Below are positions 1 to 8,389 of a stretch of 64,000 bases of DNA, in pieces (positions within the stretch are counted from its first letter, which is position 1; every line of letters starts with the position of its first letter). The notes beneath the pieces are model-generated. The model did not search any database. It was not told where the DNA came from and saw only the letters and a program-made list of their open reading frames with translations. Made by a program: the position numbers and the translations under genes. Source of the DNA: Aliikangiella coralliicola (lineage in GTDB: Bacteria > Pseudomonadota > Gammaproteobacteria > Enterobacterales > Kangiellaceae); the NCBI RefSeq assembly GCF_007004725.1, contig NZ_ML660160.1:124001-188000 (forward strand), in the 5' to 3' direction.

Positions 1-1
1 G

Positions 2-1450
2 TGGCTGACCCATGAAACACTCCCGCATACACAAAATACCGAACCCAGTTTTTCGCCATCTGGTAAGCAGATTGTGTGGGTTCGTTCCGACCATAAAACC
101 TTTTGCGAAGTCATCACCATGAATTTTGATACAATCTCGCTAAAAACCAGCGATAAAAAGATTGTCTATCAATGTATGCCTTCGCAACTTATTCGTACAC
201 CTCAATGGTATTCTGATTCTAGCTTGTTGTTATCATCAAGTCTCTCAAGTCAGCCTTACGGTATTATTAAGCTAAACCTTTGGACAAAAGAGTACACACA
301 AATTACTCAACCCAAAGACACAATTTATGGTGATTATAGTATTTTTTACCACCCTGAAAGCCAACGGGCCGCTTTTTTCCGACAGTCAACAAGTACGGGA
401 ACCGAACTCAGAGTTTATGATTTTACAACACAAACTGACAGGTTAATCAGAACCTATGATCACTGGCTTTATTCTATTTCATGGAGGAACGCCGATCAGC
501 TTGTAGCTCAATCTGATAATAGTTACGAGGTTATTAATATTGCCAATGGTAGTGTAAAAAGTGTACCGATCTCCTTTCAAGAGGCCGAGCCACTGCAATA
601 CCCGGTGTTAGTTGATGAGCATACCATTATTTTTGTCCGTGGCCCGCTAAGGGACAGGGAAGTTATCATGCATAAGCTCAATGACGACTCGACCGAACAG
701 GTATTGACTACGTTGTTTGACGAACATCAAGGCGTTGTGGTTAAAGGGAAAAATAACAGCATTGTTTTTTCGCTCGTAGAAAATCTTAAGCATCATCTTT
801 ATCATATGATTGACAATGAAGTGACGCCCTTTGCAGAACTTCCTAGACATAGCTTGGTATTAGATATGGCTGTCTCGCCTAATGGTGAGTTAATTGCCTA
901 TCTTTTAGGCAACACACTTTTTATTAAAAATCGTCAAGGAGAGACACTTCATAGTCAGCCGCTAACATCAACCGGTTTTGCTTTTAGTCCTGATAGCCAG
1001 TATTTATTCATTGGACGGAGAACTGAGCAAGAAACGAATATATTGAGCTTATCAGTTCAAGAAGATTTCGAACCTAAGAATGTCACCACTGGAATTTTAC
1101 CTAAAGTTACTCAAGACGGAACGCTCTATTTTTTACGCAAAATTAGTGATCAAGACTGGCTTTTTCGACAAACTGACACTGGCGTAGAAAAAGTTATTAA
1201 GGCTCCATTTTCAACTACCATAACCCACTCAAACACTTTTGATGTGATAGACCATTCATTATTTTATATTGAGAGCGAAAACTTGACCCGACTTGATTTA
1301 AACAACGGTGAAAAAGTAGTCATTAAAAAAATTAAAGGCAATCATTTCTCAATGAATTACGCGCAAGACTTTATGGTGTCAGTCCACGCTGTAACTGCAC
1401 AAAATAATTTGATTGAGTTTAAGTTAAAGCACAGCGACGATCCTGAGTAG
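2..1450 (+). CDS. PD40/TolB-like beta-propeller protein, C-terminal part (5' end outside window)
   Basis: The reading frame is open from base 2, so the gene begins upstream; a GTG at 74 falls inside a propeller blade and is not a believable start. The translation has repeated blade-like signatures (FSPSGKQIVWVR, AVSPNGELIAYLL, FAFSPDSQYLFIGRR) of the PD40/TolB propeller type. The complete protein encoded at 58584-60713 has the same organisation behind an N-terminal CadC-like winged helix and one membrane segment, so this gene may also be a membrane-bound regulator whose DNA-binding part is off the left edge (inference). The stop is TAG. About 100 bp downstream lies the first full copy of the 195-bp repeat family. 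Ligand and target are unknown. Confidence 0.75.
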   Translation, partial: WLTHETLPHTQNTEPSFSPSGKQIVWVRSDHKTFCEVITMNFDTISLKTSDKKIVYQCMPSQLIRTPQWYSDSSLLLSSSLSSQPYGIIKLNLWTKEYTQITQPKDTIYGDYSIFYHPESQRAAFFRQSTSTGTELRVYDFTTQTDRLIRTYDHWLYSISWRNADQLVAQSDNSYEVINIANGSVKSVPISFQEAEPLQYPVLVDEHTIIFVRGPLRDREVIMHKLNDDSTEQVLTTLFDEHQGVVVKGKNNSIVFSLVENLKHHLYHMIDNEVTPFAELPRHSLVLDMAVSPNGELIAYLLGNTLFIKNRQGETLHSQPLTSTGFAFSPDSQYLFIGRRTEQETNILSLSVQEDFEPKNVTTGILPKVTQDGTLYFLRKISDQDWLFRQTDTGVEKVIKAPFSTTITHSNTFDVIDHSLFYIESENLTRLDLNNGEKVVIKKIKGNHFSMNYAQDFMVSVHAVTAQNNLIEFKLKHSDDPE

Positions 1451-1547
1451 CCGTCTTTTTGTCATGGCATCAATGACAAATACACTCAAGGTTGTGATAG
1501 TCGTCGGTTCTTCCTTGCACTTTCGGGGGCTTATAAACAACAGCATT

Positions 1548-1742
1548 AAAACAAGTAGACACTCGACTTATAACTTATCTCCTACAGGCTTTGTGGTTGA
1601 TTGGCCTGTATTGAATCGAATGAAATACGCTTTTATCAAATATAATTTTCTTGCAAGTTTTCGATGCTAAGATGCTTATCAGTGGAAGTTTATTCCGTTT
1701 GTAAGCTATTCTCTGCTAGTTGGGTGTCTGGCATTTTGTTGT
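1548..1742 (+). repeat. 195-bp array repeat, copy A (full length)
   Basis: This is a full copy of a repeat found seven or more times between 1.5 and 13.2 kb and nowhere else in the window. It starts AAAACAAGTAGACACTCGAC and ends GTTGGGTGTCTGGCATTTTG. The two ends form an imperfect inverted pair (CAGACACTC / GAGTGTCTG in the family consensus). A second inner pair is CCTACAG(A)C / GTTTGTAAG. It follows the PD40 gene in the same orientation. A short open frame at 1464-1670 overlaps it and is not taken as a gene. Confidence 0.85.
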
Positions 1743-1831
1743 GCAGCCAAATGACTAAGGTATTCTTATTTTGATTAGTTCAAAGTAAGAACCCTAGAGC
1801 TTCCCGTGGAAAGAACTTATTGAAGACCAAA

Positions 1832-2767
1832 ATGAATAAAATAAAAATTACTCCTCAAGGAGCCTATGTTGGAGATAAGGAAGTCAAGCTTATTTCCTAC
1901 AGCGAAACAATAGAATCAGAAATTGAGTTAAGTTTAGATGATCTAAAAGGCGTGAGGATTTGTGACTTCCCCGAACTGCTAATGGCGAGATTGAATGTTG
2001 GGGAAAATAGTACCGTAGTCGGAGCCGACTTTTATCAAATATATAGAGCTTCAGGTGGGTATTATTTTAATTTATTTTTAGGAAGAGATAATATTTTTGA
2101 GAATAACTTAGCTGTTAAGTCTGTATATAGAGAGCTGGCAGAAATAGTTTCAGAATCTGAGGAAGATAACTTACCTGAGATTTCGCATGGAGATGAAGCC
2201 TTTTATATTGTTTTTGATATAGAAATTTCGAATAATTCACTTTTTGAGCAAATTATTTCTTATCTGGAACTCAGCTCACAGCTAGTATCTAAAGCTCTAC
2301 ATAATATTCTAGGTTTCGTATGGGATAGTGAATATGAAACTAACGAAATAAAGTTTACACGAGAGTTGTTAATACCACTATTAACGAAAATCGGATTTGA
2401 GCATGTTAGGTTTAATCATGGTGTATCTGAGTATGGAAAAGATATTTTATTTTCCGAAAGAGATAGATTTGGGAATACTAGATATTTAGCTTCTCAAGTT
2501 AAATCTGGCAATGTTACAGGCGGTAGTGGAGCGGTAATCGATACCATTATTTCTCAAATAGATGACGCATTTTCTATTCCTGTTAATGGGGCCGGCCAGC
2601 AAAAACAATTTTATATTAGCGAACTATATATTATTTGTAGTGGAAACATAACGCAAAATGCGGTGCGAAAAATTAATGAAAAAATAGATAGTAGACTTAA
2701 AGGAAGTGTATTTTTCTTAGATATTGATGATATAACTTGGTTAGTTAAGAAATATTGGCCAATCTGA
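1832..2767 (+). CDS. Mrr-like restriction endonuclease-fold protein
   Basis: A 311-residue soluble protein. The C-terminal third has the look of an Mrr-type PD-(D/E)XK nuclease: a helix (FTRELLIPLLTKIGFEHV), then EYGKDILF at about residue 200 with the Asp of GKD, then SQVKSG about 20 residues later supplying the Q-x-K. The N-terminal 150 residues are not recognised. Mrr-like domains cut DNA, often in modification-dependent restriction or other defence roles; no methyltransferase or partner lies beside it. ATG 1832 has GAAG six bases upstream; a TTG at 1820 with GGAAAG upstream is a possible alternative start. The A+T-rich codon use is clearly different from the 14-36 kb genes. The next repeat copy starts 17 bp after the stop. 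Confidence 0.7.
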   Translation: MNKIKITPQGAYVGDKEVKLISYSETIESEIELSLDDLKGVRICDFPELLMARLNVGENSTVVGADFYQIYRASGGYYFNLFLGRDNIFENNLAVKSVYRELAEIVSESEEDNLPEISHGDEAFYIVFDIEISNNSLFEQIISYLELSSQLVSKALHNILGFVWDSEYETNEIKFTRELLIPLLTKIGFEHVRFNHGVSEYGKDILFSERDRFGNTRYLASQVKSGNVTGGSGAVIDTIISQIDDAFSIPVNGAGQQKQFYISELYIICSGNITQNAVRKINEKIDSRLKGSVFFLDIDDITWLVKKYWPI

Positions 2768-2784
2768 TTGCTTTAATTAGTTTG

Positions 2785-2812
2785 CAAAAACAAGCAGACA
2801 CTCTGCTTATAG
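2785..2812 (+). repeat. Array repeat, copy B (left arm only)
   Basis: AAAAACAAGCAGACACTC followed by TGCTTATAGA matches the first 28 bases of the 195-bp family, 17 bp after the nuclease stop codon. The rest of the element is missing or diverged. Downstream, 2850-2890 and 2954-2987 hold an imperfect direct repeat (GGTCCGTA then AAAAACTTCT). The remainder of the 2768-3127 gap shows no gene. Confidence 0.7.
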
Positions 2813-3127
2813 ACACTTTCGACTCCCTATCTGCCATAAAACCTCTATGTTCGGTCCGTACTATTTTTTATCATGTTTAAAAAAACTTCTATCTTGTTGT
2901 TTTTACAGGAGAATAATTCGAACGAAAAGCGCTCAGCAGTATTACGCCGAAGTTTGGTCCGTAGTTTTTCTGCCAAGAAAAACTTCTGAAATCTCTGTAG
3001 CCAGAGAGTTCTGGAGGTTGTAGGGAAATGTGTTAATATTTAAAAATTGAATAATCTGAATTAATATCCGTTAACTACAATGTTAGGTTATTCATTGGTT
3101 TTATAGTAAATATAAGGAATGCAGTAA

Positions 3128-3484
3128 ATGAGGGTTTTTTTAAGGTTTTTTGGACCGCTTTGTGTTTTTGTCGGTGGTATCTTCGCAATAATTGGCTTGG
3201 TTAGCTTTTTTAAATCATTTGCAAATCCCAGCCAAGGGATGCCGGAATATTTTTGGTGCGCATTTATAGGACTCCCTTTGATTGGCGTGGGAGCTCAAAT
3301 GTGCAAACTGGGTTACTTAAAACCCATAGCTGATTACGTGGTAGATGAAACTGGAGGAGCTCTATCAAAAGCTAGTAGTATTATTAAAAATGCTAATGCC
3401 ACTAACTCCTATTGTACAAATTGTGGTCATGCTAATAGTCAAGGATCTAAGTTTTGTCGTAACTGCGGGACAAAAGTAACCTAA
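3128..3484 (+). CDS. small membrane protein with C-terminal zinc ribbon
   Basis: A 118-residue protein. Residues 5-30 and about 42-62 form two hydrophobic membrane segments. The C-terminus (about residues 95-115) is a zinc ribbon with two CxxC knuckles, CTNCGHANSQGSKFCRNCG, of the zinc_ribbon_2/DZR type seen at the ends of many small bacterial membrane proteins. The ribbon probably lies in the cytoplasm (inference). ATG 3128 has AAGGA nine bases upstream. The stop codon lies inside ACCTAAC (3479-3485), which fits the RYYYAAC left box of an integron attC site, although no good right box follows. Function unknown; it is the kind of small orphan gene typical of cassette arrays. Confidence 0.75.
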   Translation: MRVFLRFFGPLCVFVGGIFAIIGLVSFFKSFANPSQGMPEYFWCAFIGLPLIGVGAQMCKLGYLKPIADYVVDETGGALSKASSIIKNANATNSYCTNCGHANSQGSKFCRNCGTKVT

Positions 3485-3550
3485 CAGGACAATTAAGCAG
3501 GAAAATTTACAGCGGGCTGTTTTCACCGCGTTCAACATTTTAGCCTGCTA

Positions 3551-3776
3551 AAAAACAAGCAGACAGTCGGCTTATAGTTGATCTCCTACAAATTTTGCGG
3601 TTGATTAACCTGTGTCGAATTACCTAATATCGAATCGAATGAAAAATGCTTTTATCAAATTTGGTTTTCTTGCCAGGATTTAAAGCTGAAAAGGTTATTA
3701 GTGAAAGTTTACTTTGTTTGTAAGTTATTCTCAGACAGTTGAGTGTCTGGTATTTCGTTCTCTGGTATTTTGTTGC
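3551..3776 (+). repeat. 195-bp array repeat, copy C (full, right end partly duplicated)
   Basis: A full copy, 66 bp after the zinc-ribbon gene and in the same orientation: AAAAACAAGCAGACAGTCGG at the left, AGTTGAGTGTCTGGTATTTC at the right. The right end is extended by a second CTGGTATTTTGTTG, a short local duplication. The inner CCTACAAATTT / TTTGTAAG pair is visible. Confidence 0.85.
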
Positions 3777-3828
3777 AATGGTTGCTGTTGGTTATTTGTG
3801 GAAGAGAGTAAAGTCAGATTAATAAATC

Positions 3829-3886
3829 AGCTAACAAAGCGCTCGTTCGGATGTTAAAAAGCGGCGCTTTTGGCCAGGCATTAGGC
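3829..3886 (+). other. integron attC-like recombination site (degenerate)
   Basis: A 58-bp imperfect palindrome. The left side is CTAAC followed by AAAGCGC. The right side is GCGCTTT, then GGCCAGGC, then ATTAGGC. CTAA pairs with TTAG, and AAAGCGC pairs with GCGCTTT. Order and spacing resemble an attC site (RYYYAAC ... GTTRRRY), including the CAGGC before the right box, but the crossover G of GTTAGGC is A here. It lies just before a cassette-type membrane-protein gene. No integrase is in the window, so activity cannot be inferred. Confidence 0.5.
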
Positions 3887-3902
3887 TCCAGGAGTTACTT
3901 CA

Positions 3903-4295
3903 ATTCTAAATATCACACTCAAGGCCTTCGTCATATGGCTAGGGATCCTTATATTAGCAATCCTAAATGGCGTCATTCGCGAAGCTATACTTATTCCTGA
4001 GATCGGGAAAAACGCCGGCTTTATTCTTAGCGGCATTCTATTATCGACATGCATACTGTTGGTGACTTATTTTACATTGCCGTGGATAGGGAAAAGGTCG
4101 GTGACAACTTATATATTTATTGGTATTGGTTGGCTGTGTATTACTTTGTTGTTCGAATTTTCCTTTGGTTTGGCTCAAGGTAATTCTTGGTTGCAACTAT
4201 TTGAGGCATATACTTTTAAGGATGGAAATATTTGGCCTATTGTTATGATCGTCATTGCTGTTGCGCCTTACTTATCAGCTAAGATCAGGAGTTGA
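3903..4295 (+). CDS. four-helix small membrane protein, apparent ATT start
   Basis: The frame is open from 3885 to the TGA at 4293-4295. The first NTG codons are CTG 4056 and TTG 4059, which would cut off the first two membrane helices. The upstream in-frame text (KAFVIWLGILILAILNGVIR, then LIPEIGKNAGFILSG) reads as a typical protein and recalls a widespread family of about 130 residues (…IWLGIL.LAILNG..RE…LIP), so the longer form is preferred. GGAG at 3891-3894 lies eight bases before an ATT at 3903, a rare but known start codon. The 130-residue product has about four membrane segments. Function unknown. A lost ATG or a sequencing error is the alternative explanation. It sits between the attC-like site and repeat copy D. 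Confidence 0.6.
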   Translation: MLNITLKAFVIWLGILILAILNGVIREAILIPEIGKNAGFILSGILLSTCILLVTYFTLPWIGKRSVTTYIFIGIGWLCITLLFEFSFGLAQGNSWLQLFEAYTFKDGNIWPIVMIVIAVAPYLSAKIRS

Positions 4296-4301
4296 GAGTT
4301 G

Positions 4302-4388
4302 AAACAACCAGGCACTCAACCTATGGTCAATCTCTTACAGACTTTGTATCGAGTAACCTAATCGTCGGCATTTGAGTGTCTGATTTAT
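4302..4388 (+). repeat. array repeat, copy D (short form, about 87 bp)
   Basis: Seven bases after the stop of the membrane-protein gene. It keeps both ends of the family but lacks the central 110 bp: AAACAACCAGGCACTCAACC at the left, CATTTGAGTGTCTGATTT at the right, with the inner TCTTACAGACTTTG. The ACTCAAC / TTTGAGT boxes pair, and the length is within the usual attC range, making this the most attC-like member. Confidence 0.75.
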
Positions 4389-4585
4389 CACGTCGGTAGA
4401 TTTTCACTGAGTCTATAAGAAGCAAAAAAAGACCTGTCGAAAAAATGTTTCAGCTCGATGATGATAGCGCTAGAAACTCTGTTTTCGAAAAGTAAAGATT
4501 AGCTGTGATTCACAGAATTTATCGTCGGCGAATCACAGCTCGGAAAATCATTTAAGCGATCATTGAAGGGCTTTTATAATGCTCT

Positions 4586-6058
4586 TTATTGACTGGAATA
4601 ACTTGCTTGCCAGCCATCTTCCGTGACTATGTCGTCGCTGGTGAAATGTATTAACATTTTTCCGCTATCGGCGGTAATCGCATTCGGAACGCTATTACCA
4701 CTAAATTTTCCTAAAATTGGCGCGTTAGTACTTTCGCCATTGTAGATAGTAACAAAGTCATAATTGCGTTCTGTTTTAAACTCAGAAAAATTAAGAGTGA
4801 CTGAACTAGCTCCTCTAGGTTCAATAAGAATTTTACAATTCATATTGAGCCGATAATTCCAATCGTGACTGCCATCACTAATTTCGTCTGCACTATTAGT
4901 AAAAGAAGATTCGCCTTCGCAGAATGGGACATCTTGAAGATCGCGCTCAGGAGCTGCGCGCACCATTGCCATTCGTTGGTTAAAGGTGTAACCGCGAACT
5001 GCAGGAATGTCGATACTATAATAGCCATTCATATTGCCGCCCCAGCCCCAGTTCATGTGATATTTATCGCCATCGTATCCGTCCACGATCCAGGCATGAC
5101 CAATACCGAGTTCTGGATCGAGGCCGGTTAAAATAAAGGGGCGATTATCGGCTAGTTCGTTTTGCGCCATCTGATGCCACTCTTCTGAGGTAAAGTCAGA
5201 TTTATATTCAAATCCATTGGTTACATATCCAAAATGTTTTTCGAGGGCTCTTGGAATAAAGCGCATCGGTGCTAGCGTGACATCATATCCATAGAGTGCG
5301 TTTACCGAGGCTCCGGCATGATACATAATTTGCGAAACTTCCCATTGATGCCGACTATCGGTTTCTTCAGTAACCTTATCTGGCATCCAAGGCCAGTAGT
5401 AATAAGAAGACCCAAAGTCGACCACAATTTCTTCCTGATCATATTGAGTATAGCTATATCGATGCTCGCCGCCTTGGGCGTACCAGGGGTACATATGAAA
5501 TCGCAAGAATTGGGCTATGGCTGTACCAACGCATCCAACTAATTTTTCATCCGGAGTTTGATCGTCATAAAATCCGTTTTGCGACCATTGTGTTGTTGTC
5601 ATGGGTTGGACTGGGGAAATTGACTTGGCACTTTTCAAGGCGTGGCTTTGACGGAAAGTACTTGGAGTTTGCCGGTGTGCCTGAAAAGCTTTTAGCTGAG
5701 CTCTATGGGAGCTTAGCCATTGTTGAATTCCAGGATTATTAACAATATCAAATTGTTCGGCGTTTTTAGGGCCGTAAGCTAGAACGGGATTAGAAATTGA
5801 TTGAGCGGAAACGAATACAAATCCCTGGTGGTTTAGCTGCATTAAATAGATTAGTGGTTGACCACTTTCTTCTTTAATTGTCTTGATTTGAGTGATTTTG
5901 TGAGCAGTACCTCTTTCAGAGATAAATCCTTTTTCTGCAGCAGTTTGCAAGGCAATTACTTGGGCTTGATCAAGTGAAATTCCGCTCGCGTGAGCTAGGT
6001 TACTGGCAGCGAATATTCCAGCAGTCACTAATCCCGCCAGATAGTTTCTTGGTTTCAT
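4586..6058 (-). CDS. secreted C10 (streptopain-family) cysteine protease with C-terminal CUB domain
   Basis: The signal peptide is MKPRNYLAGLVTAGIFAASN ending LAHA. A Spi-like propeptide follows (about residues 30-140), then the C10 catalytic domain. The catalytic Cys is in LVGCVGTAIAQF (about residue 176) and the His in GIGHAWIVDGY (about 321), followed by the NWGWGG motif typical of the family. The last 110 residues (from FCEGESSFTNSADEISDGS) have CUB-like features (YDFVTIYNGES, LIHFTSDD). C10 enzymes are secreted proteases related to streptopain and interpain. AGGA lies six bases before ATG 6058, so this start is preferred to ATG 6064. It is the only minus-strand gene inside the repeat array and has no repeat at its own 3' end. 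Confidence 0.85.
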   Translation of the reverse strand: MKPRNYLAGLVTAGIFAASNLAHASGISLDQAQVIALQTAAEKGFISERGTAHKITQIKTIKEESGQPLIYLMQLNHQGFVFVSAQSISNPVLAYGPKNAEQFDIVNNPGIQQWLSSHRAQLKAFQAHRQTPSTFRQSHALKSAKSISPVQPMTTTQWSQNGFYDDQTPDEKLVGCVGTAIAQFLRFHMYPWYAQGGEHRYSYTQYDQEEIVVDFGSSYYYWPWMPDKVTEETDSRHQWEVSQIMYHAGASVNALYGYDVTLAPMRFIPRALEKHFGYVTNGFEYKSDFTSEEWHQMAQNELADNRPFILTGLDPELGIGHAWIVDGYDGDKYHMNWGWGGNMNGYYSIDIPAVRGYTFNQRMAMVRAAPERDLQDVPFCEGESSFTNSADEISDGSHDWNYRLNMNCKILIEPRGASSVTLNFSEFKTERNYDFVTIYNGESTNAPILGKFSGNSVPNAITADSGKMLIHFTSDDIVTEDGWQASYSSQ

Positions 6059-6064
6059 TATCAT

Positions 6065-6721
6065 TCCTTTTGTATAAGATTTTATGAGTGGTATTTAATA
6101 TTGTGCACATTGTAAATGTTTTGGGTGGGGCCTTAATTTCTTTTAGTTATAAAGAATTAATTAAGAAGTGTTCAATTAAAGCAGCGTAGGCAGGACCTGA
6201 TTTAGGCCAGTCAGATTCAGGCTAAATAGTGAGTGGACAGTCAGAATAAGTAAGTTAAATAAAAGCACGTAAGATTCATTAGCGAAAAGTGTTTTGCCAA
6301 TAATTTGTAGAAAAAGTGTCGGTGAAATAGTAGGTGATTATTACCAGATGGTGACTGTTTTATCGTACGTCCAACAACTATTTTAGCCAGCATTTTATTA
6401 ATCAATAAAATCAATGAGATATGCTAACACCTTCCATATTTACTATTTTCTGTCCTAATTTTAGTACCGTAATTATATAGTAAAGTCGTATCTTTCCTGT
6501 GGTGAGTTTTGAACGTTATCTTTCTAAATGTTTGAAGACTGAGAATATACAAAACTCAAAGGAAGTGATTACAACTTGCCGCTTTATTATGAGTCAAGTT
6601 GATTCACTCAAGAATAAACTTATCGATTTTGAAAAAGTTTAGTAACGGAAAGTTTTATTTGTAGGTAGTGTTTTCTGTGTTGCCACAGTGAATGTTTGTA
6701 TCAATTATTTAAAGGAAAACA
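6065..6721. other. 650-bp gap without a gene
   Basis: A+T-rich intergenic stretch between the divergent C10 protease and a small secreted protein, presumably holding both promoters. Bases 6640-6680 show weak likeness to the right half of the array repeat, too diverged to call. I see no open frame worth naming and no RNA gene. Confidence 0.5.
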
Positions 6722-6937
6722 ATGAAAAAATTTAAAATTAGTGCACTACTCGCAGTAGTTCCATTTGCACTTACTCTTTTACCGTTTAGCTCAATGGCTT
6801 CTGATCTTTCCGATAATGAGAAATTATCACAATGCGGAAGGTATGTTTCTCAAAGTCTAGCCTCTGAGGTCAGGTCATACTTGCAAACAACTGGGTCAGA
6901 TGAACTTGAAACTCGAATCAGAAATTCCAGACTTTAA
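6722..6937 (+). CDS. small secreted protein, 71 aa
   Basis: A short gene with AAGGA five bases before its ATG. Residues 1-26 are a clear signal peptide (MKKFKISALLAVVPFALTLL … SSMA), followed by a charged mature part of 45 residues (SDLSDNEKLSQCGRYVSQSL…). It ends abruptly in NSRL, and the frame reading EIPDFKIKEVRDAINW continues for 16 more residues one base over, so a frameshift shortening a slightly longer protein is possible. No family recognised. It may form a small unit with the next two frames. Confidence 0.55.
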   Translation: MKKFKISALLAVVPFALTLLPFSSMASDLSDNEKLSQCGRYVSQSLASEVRSYLQTTGSDELETRIRNSRL

Positions 6938-6954
6938 AATTAAGGAAGTCAGAG

Positions 6955-7143
6955 ATGCAATTAACTGGTAGTACCCGAGTACCAGGTTGTAATTTTTTAA
7001 AACGAGAGCTTGAACAAAAAATGAGTATAATGCTTATTCCAAAAGCCATCGTGCTTAACGAAATGGGCGGTCCTCTTTTCAAGTTCATCTGCCCCCTTAC
7101 CGTGGACCTACCTTTGAACAGATTTTTTTGGACAGAAAGCTAA
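6955..7143 (+). CDS. possible small protein, 62 aa
   Basis: AAGGAAG at 6942-6948 lies six bases before the ATG, a stronger ribosome site than that of the next gene. Its stop codon ends one base before the ATG at 7145, a layout that suggests translational coupling. The sequence (MQLTGSTRVPGCNFLKRE…) matches nothing I know and has no signal peptide. Coding is supported only by the ribosome site and the spacing. Confidence 0.35.
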   Translation: MQLTGSTRVPGCNFLKRELEQKMSIMLIPKAIVLNEMGGPLFKFICPLTVDLPLNRFFWTES

Positions 7144-7144
7144 G

Positions 7145-8338
7145 ATGAAGAAAAGTCAATTTAATATAATAAGTGGTCGATTGATTCGTATTCTACTTAT
7201 CATCATCCTACTTGTAGGCACCCTATTCAGTGTTGTTACATTATGGTTCTTGTCCGATGAGAAAAGTAAAGTTCGAAATGCTGAACCGGTCCACCATAAT
7301 ACGGCTTCCGTCCAACCTATGAACAACAAACCTTTCGACAAGGTTGTTGAGCGAGAGATTAAGTCGGGTCAAAATATTCAACAGAGGTTTGATTGCATCG
7401 GCAAGATTTTGAATGATGTGGATTCCGAACAACTTGAGAAATTTAAGAAATGGGAATCCATTGAAGAGTCGTTCCAGTATAATGAAGCGTTTTCTTCTCA
7501 ATTGGCCTATGCTCTTGTCTCTAGCATTAATCGTGACAGCCTCACTGATGAACGATCTGCCAAGCCCGCAAAAAATCAGTTAGCATTGTTAGAAGCTTTT
7601 TCACGCAAGCACCAGGGTAATTCGTTGGTTGACTATTTCTTAGTATCAAAATGCGTCGAGAAAGAAGTGCTCGGGCATTGCGATGAAAGTATCGTTTCTA
7701 ATGCTGTCGTTAACGATCCCAATAATGGTGCGCTATGGTTTCAAATTGCAATGTTAGAAGCGAGCAAAAATAATATTGAAGAGGTTATCTCTGCACTGGA
7801 GCAAGTTGTTGCCGCGCCGAATTTTAATATGTATTGGTCTGAGTCGGTCGATATTTTTGATGATGCACTCGAGTCCGCCGGAGTCGATGATTATATTCAA
7901 AGAATGAATGCTGCAGTTAAATTCGCTGGAAAGCTCATAACAAAATCAAAGTCGACTGCAGATTTATCTAAATTCTGCTTGGAGCAATCTGAGGGAAGAG
8001 CTGATATCGCTCAGCTATGTTTAGGTTTGGGCGATAAGCTTGTAGTCAATGCGAAATTTGTGATTGAAAAAAGGTCGGGTTACGGGCTTCAAAAAGCGGT
8101 TTACCGAGTATTAAACGATGAAAGAAGTATTGAAATGCTTGAGGAGCAAGAAAAGGAAGTTCGGCAAGCTTCGAAACCGGTAAATAATGCTTTTCAGTTA
8201 TTGTCGATTGATGCCGAATTGGAGCGTTATTGGTTTGAGCAACTCAAATTTTTTGGAGGGATTGAGGCGATTAAAAAGCTCAATGAGGAAGTGAACAGAT
8301 TAACTGAAAATCCTGATTATAATCCTTGTTTGAAGTAA
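7145..8338 (+). CDS. membrane-anchored periplasmic hypothetical protein with TPR-like helices
   Basis: A 397-residue protein with one N-terminal membrane anchor (residues 13-36, IRILLIIILLVGTLFSVV). The rest is mostly alpha-helical and probably periplasmic. Residues about 190-225 (DPNNGALWFQIAMLEASKNN) look like a TPR/Sel1-type helical repeat. A few scattered cysteines (FDCIGK, VSKCVEKEVLGHC, KFCLEQS, NPCLK) could form disulphides, which fits a periplasmic location. The overall plan, a short anchor and a long helical repeat domain, is shared with the gene at 19334-21319. Function unknown. Confidence 0.7.
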   Translation: MKKSQFNIISGRLIRILLIIILLVGTLFSVVTLWFLSDEKSKVRNAEPVHHNTASVQPMNNKPFDKVVEREIKSGQNIQQRFDCIGKILNDVDSEQLEKFKKWESIEESFQYNEAFSSQLAYALVSSINRDSLTDERSAKPAKNQLALLEAFSRKHQGNSLVDYFLVSKCVEKEVLGHCDESIVSNAVVNDPNNGALWFQIAMLEASKNNIEEVISALEQVVAAPNFNMYWSESVDIFDDALESAGVDDYIQRMNAAVKFAGKLITKSKSTADLSKFCLEQSEGRADIAQLCLGLGDKLVVNAKFVIEKRSGYGLQKAVYRVLNDERSIEMLEEQEKEVRQASKPVNNAFQLLSIDAELERYWFEQLKFFGGIEAIKKLNEEVNRLTENPDYNPCLK

Positions 8339-8389
8339 GAGTTCGAGTCTATTTTCGAATGCAAAATCTTAAACTAATAGCCTATCTAA

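Noticed and set aside
1464-1670. Open frame overlapping repeat copy A
   Set aside because: It is the repeat read as protein, with no ribosome site.
6640-6690. Possible eighth repeat copy upstream of the small secreted gene
   Set aside because: Only a loose likeness to the right half (GAAAGTTTTATTTGTA); no ends found.
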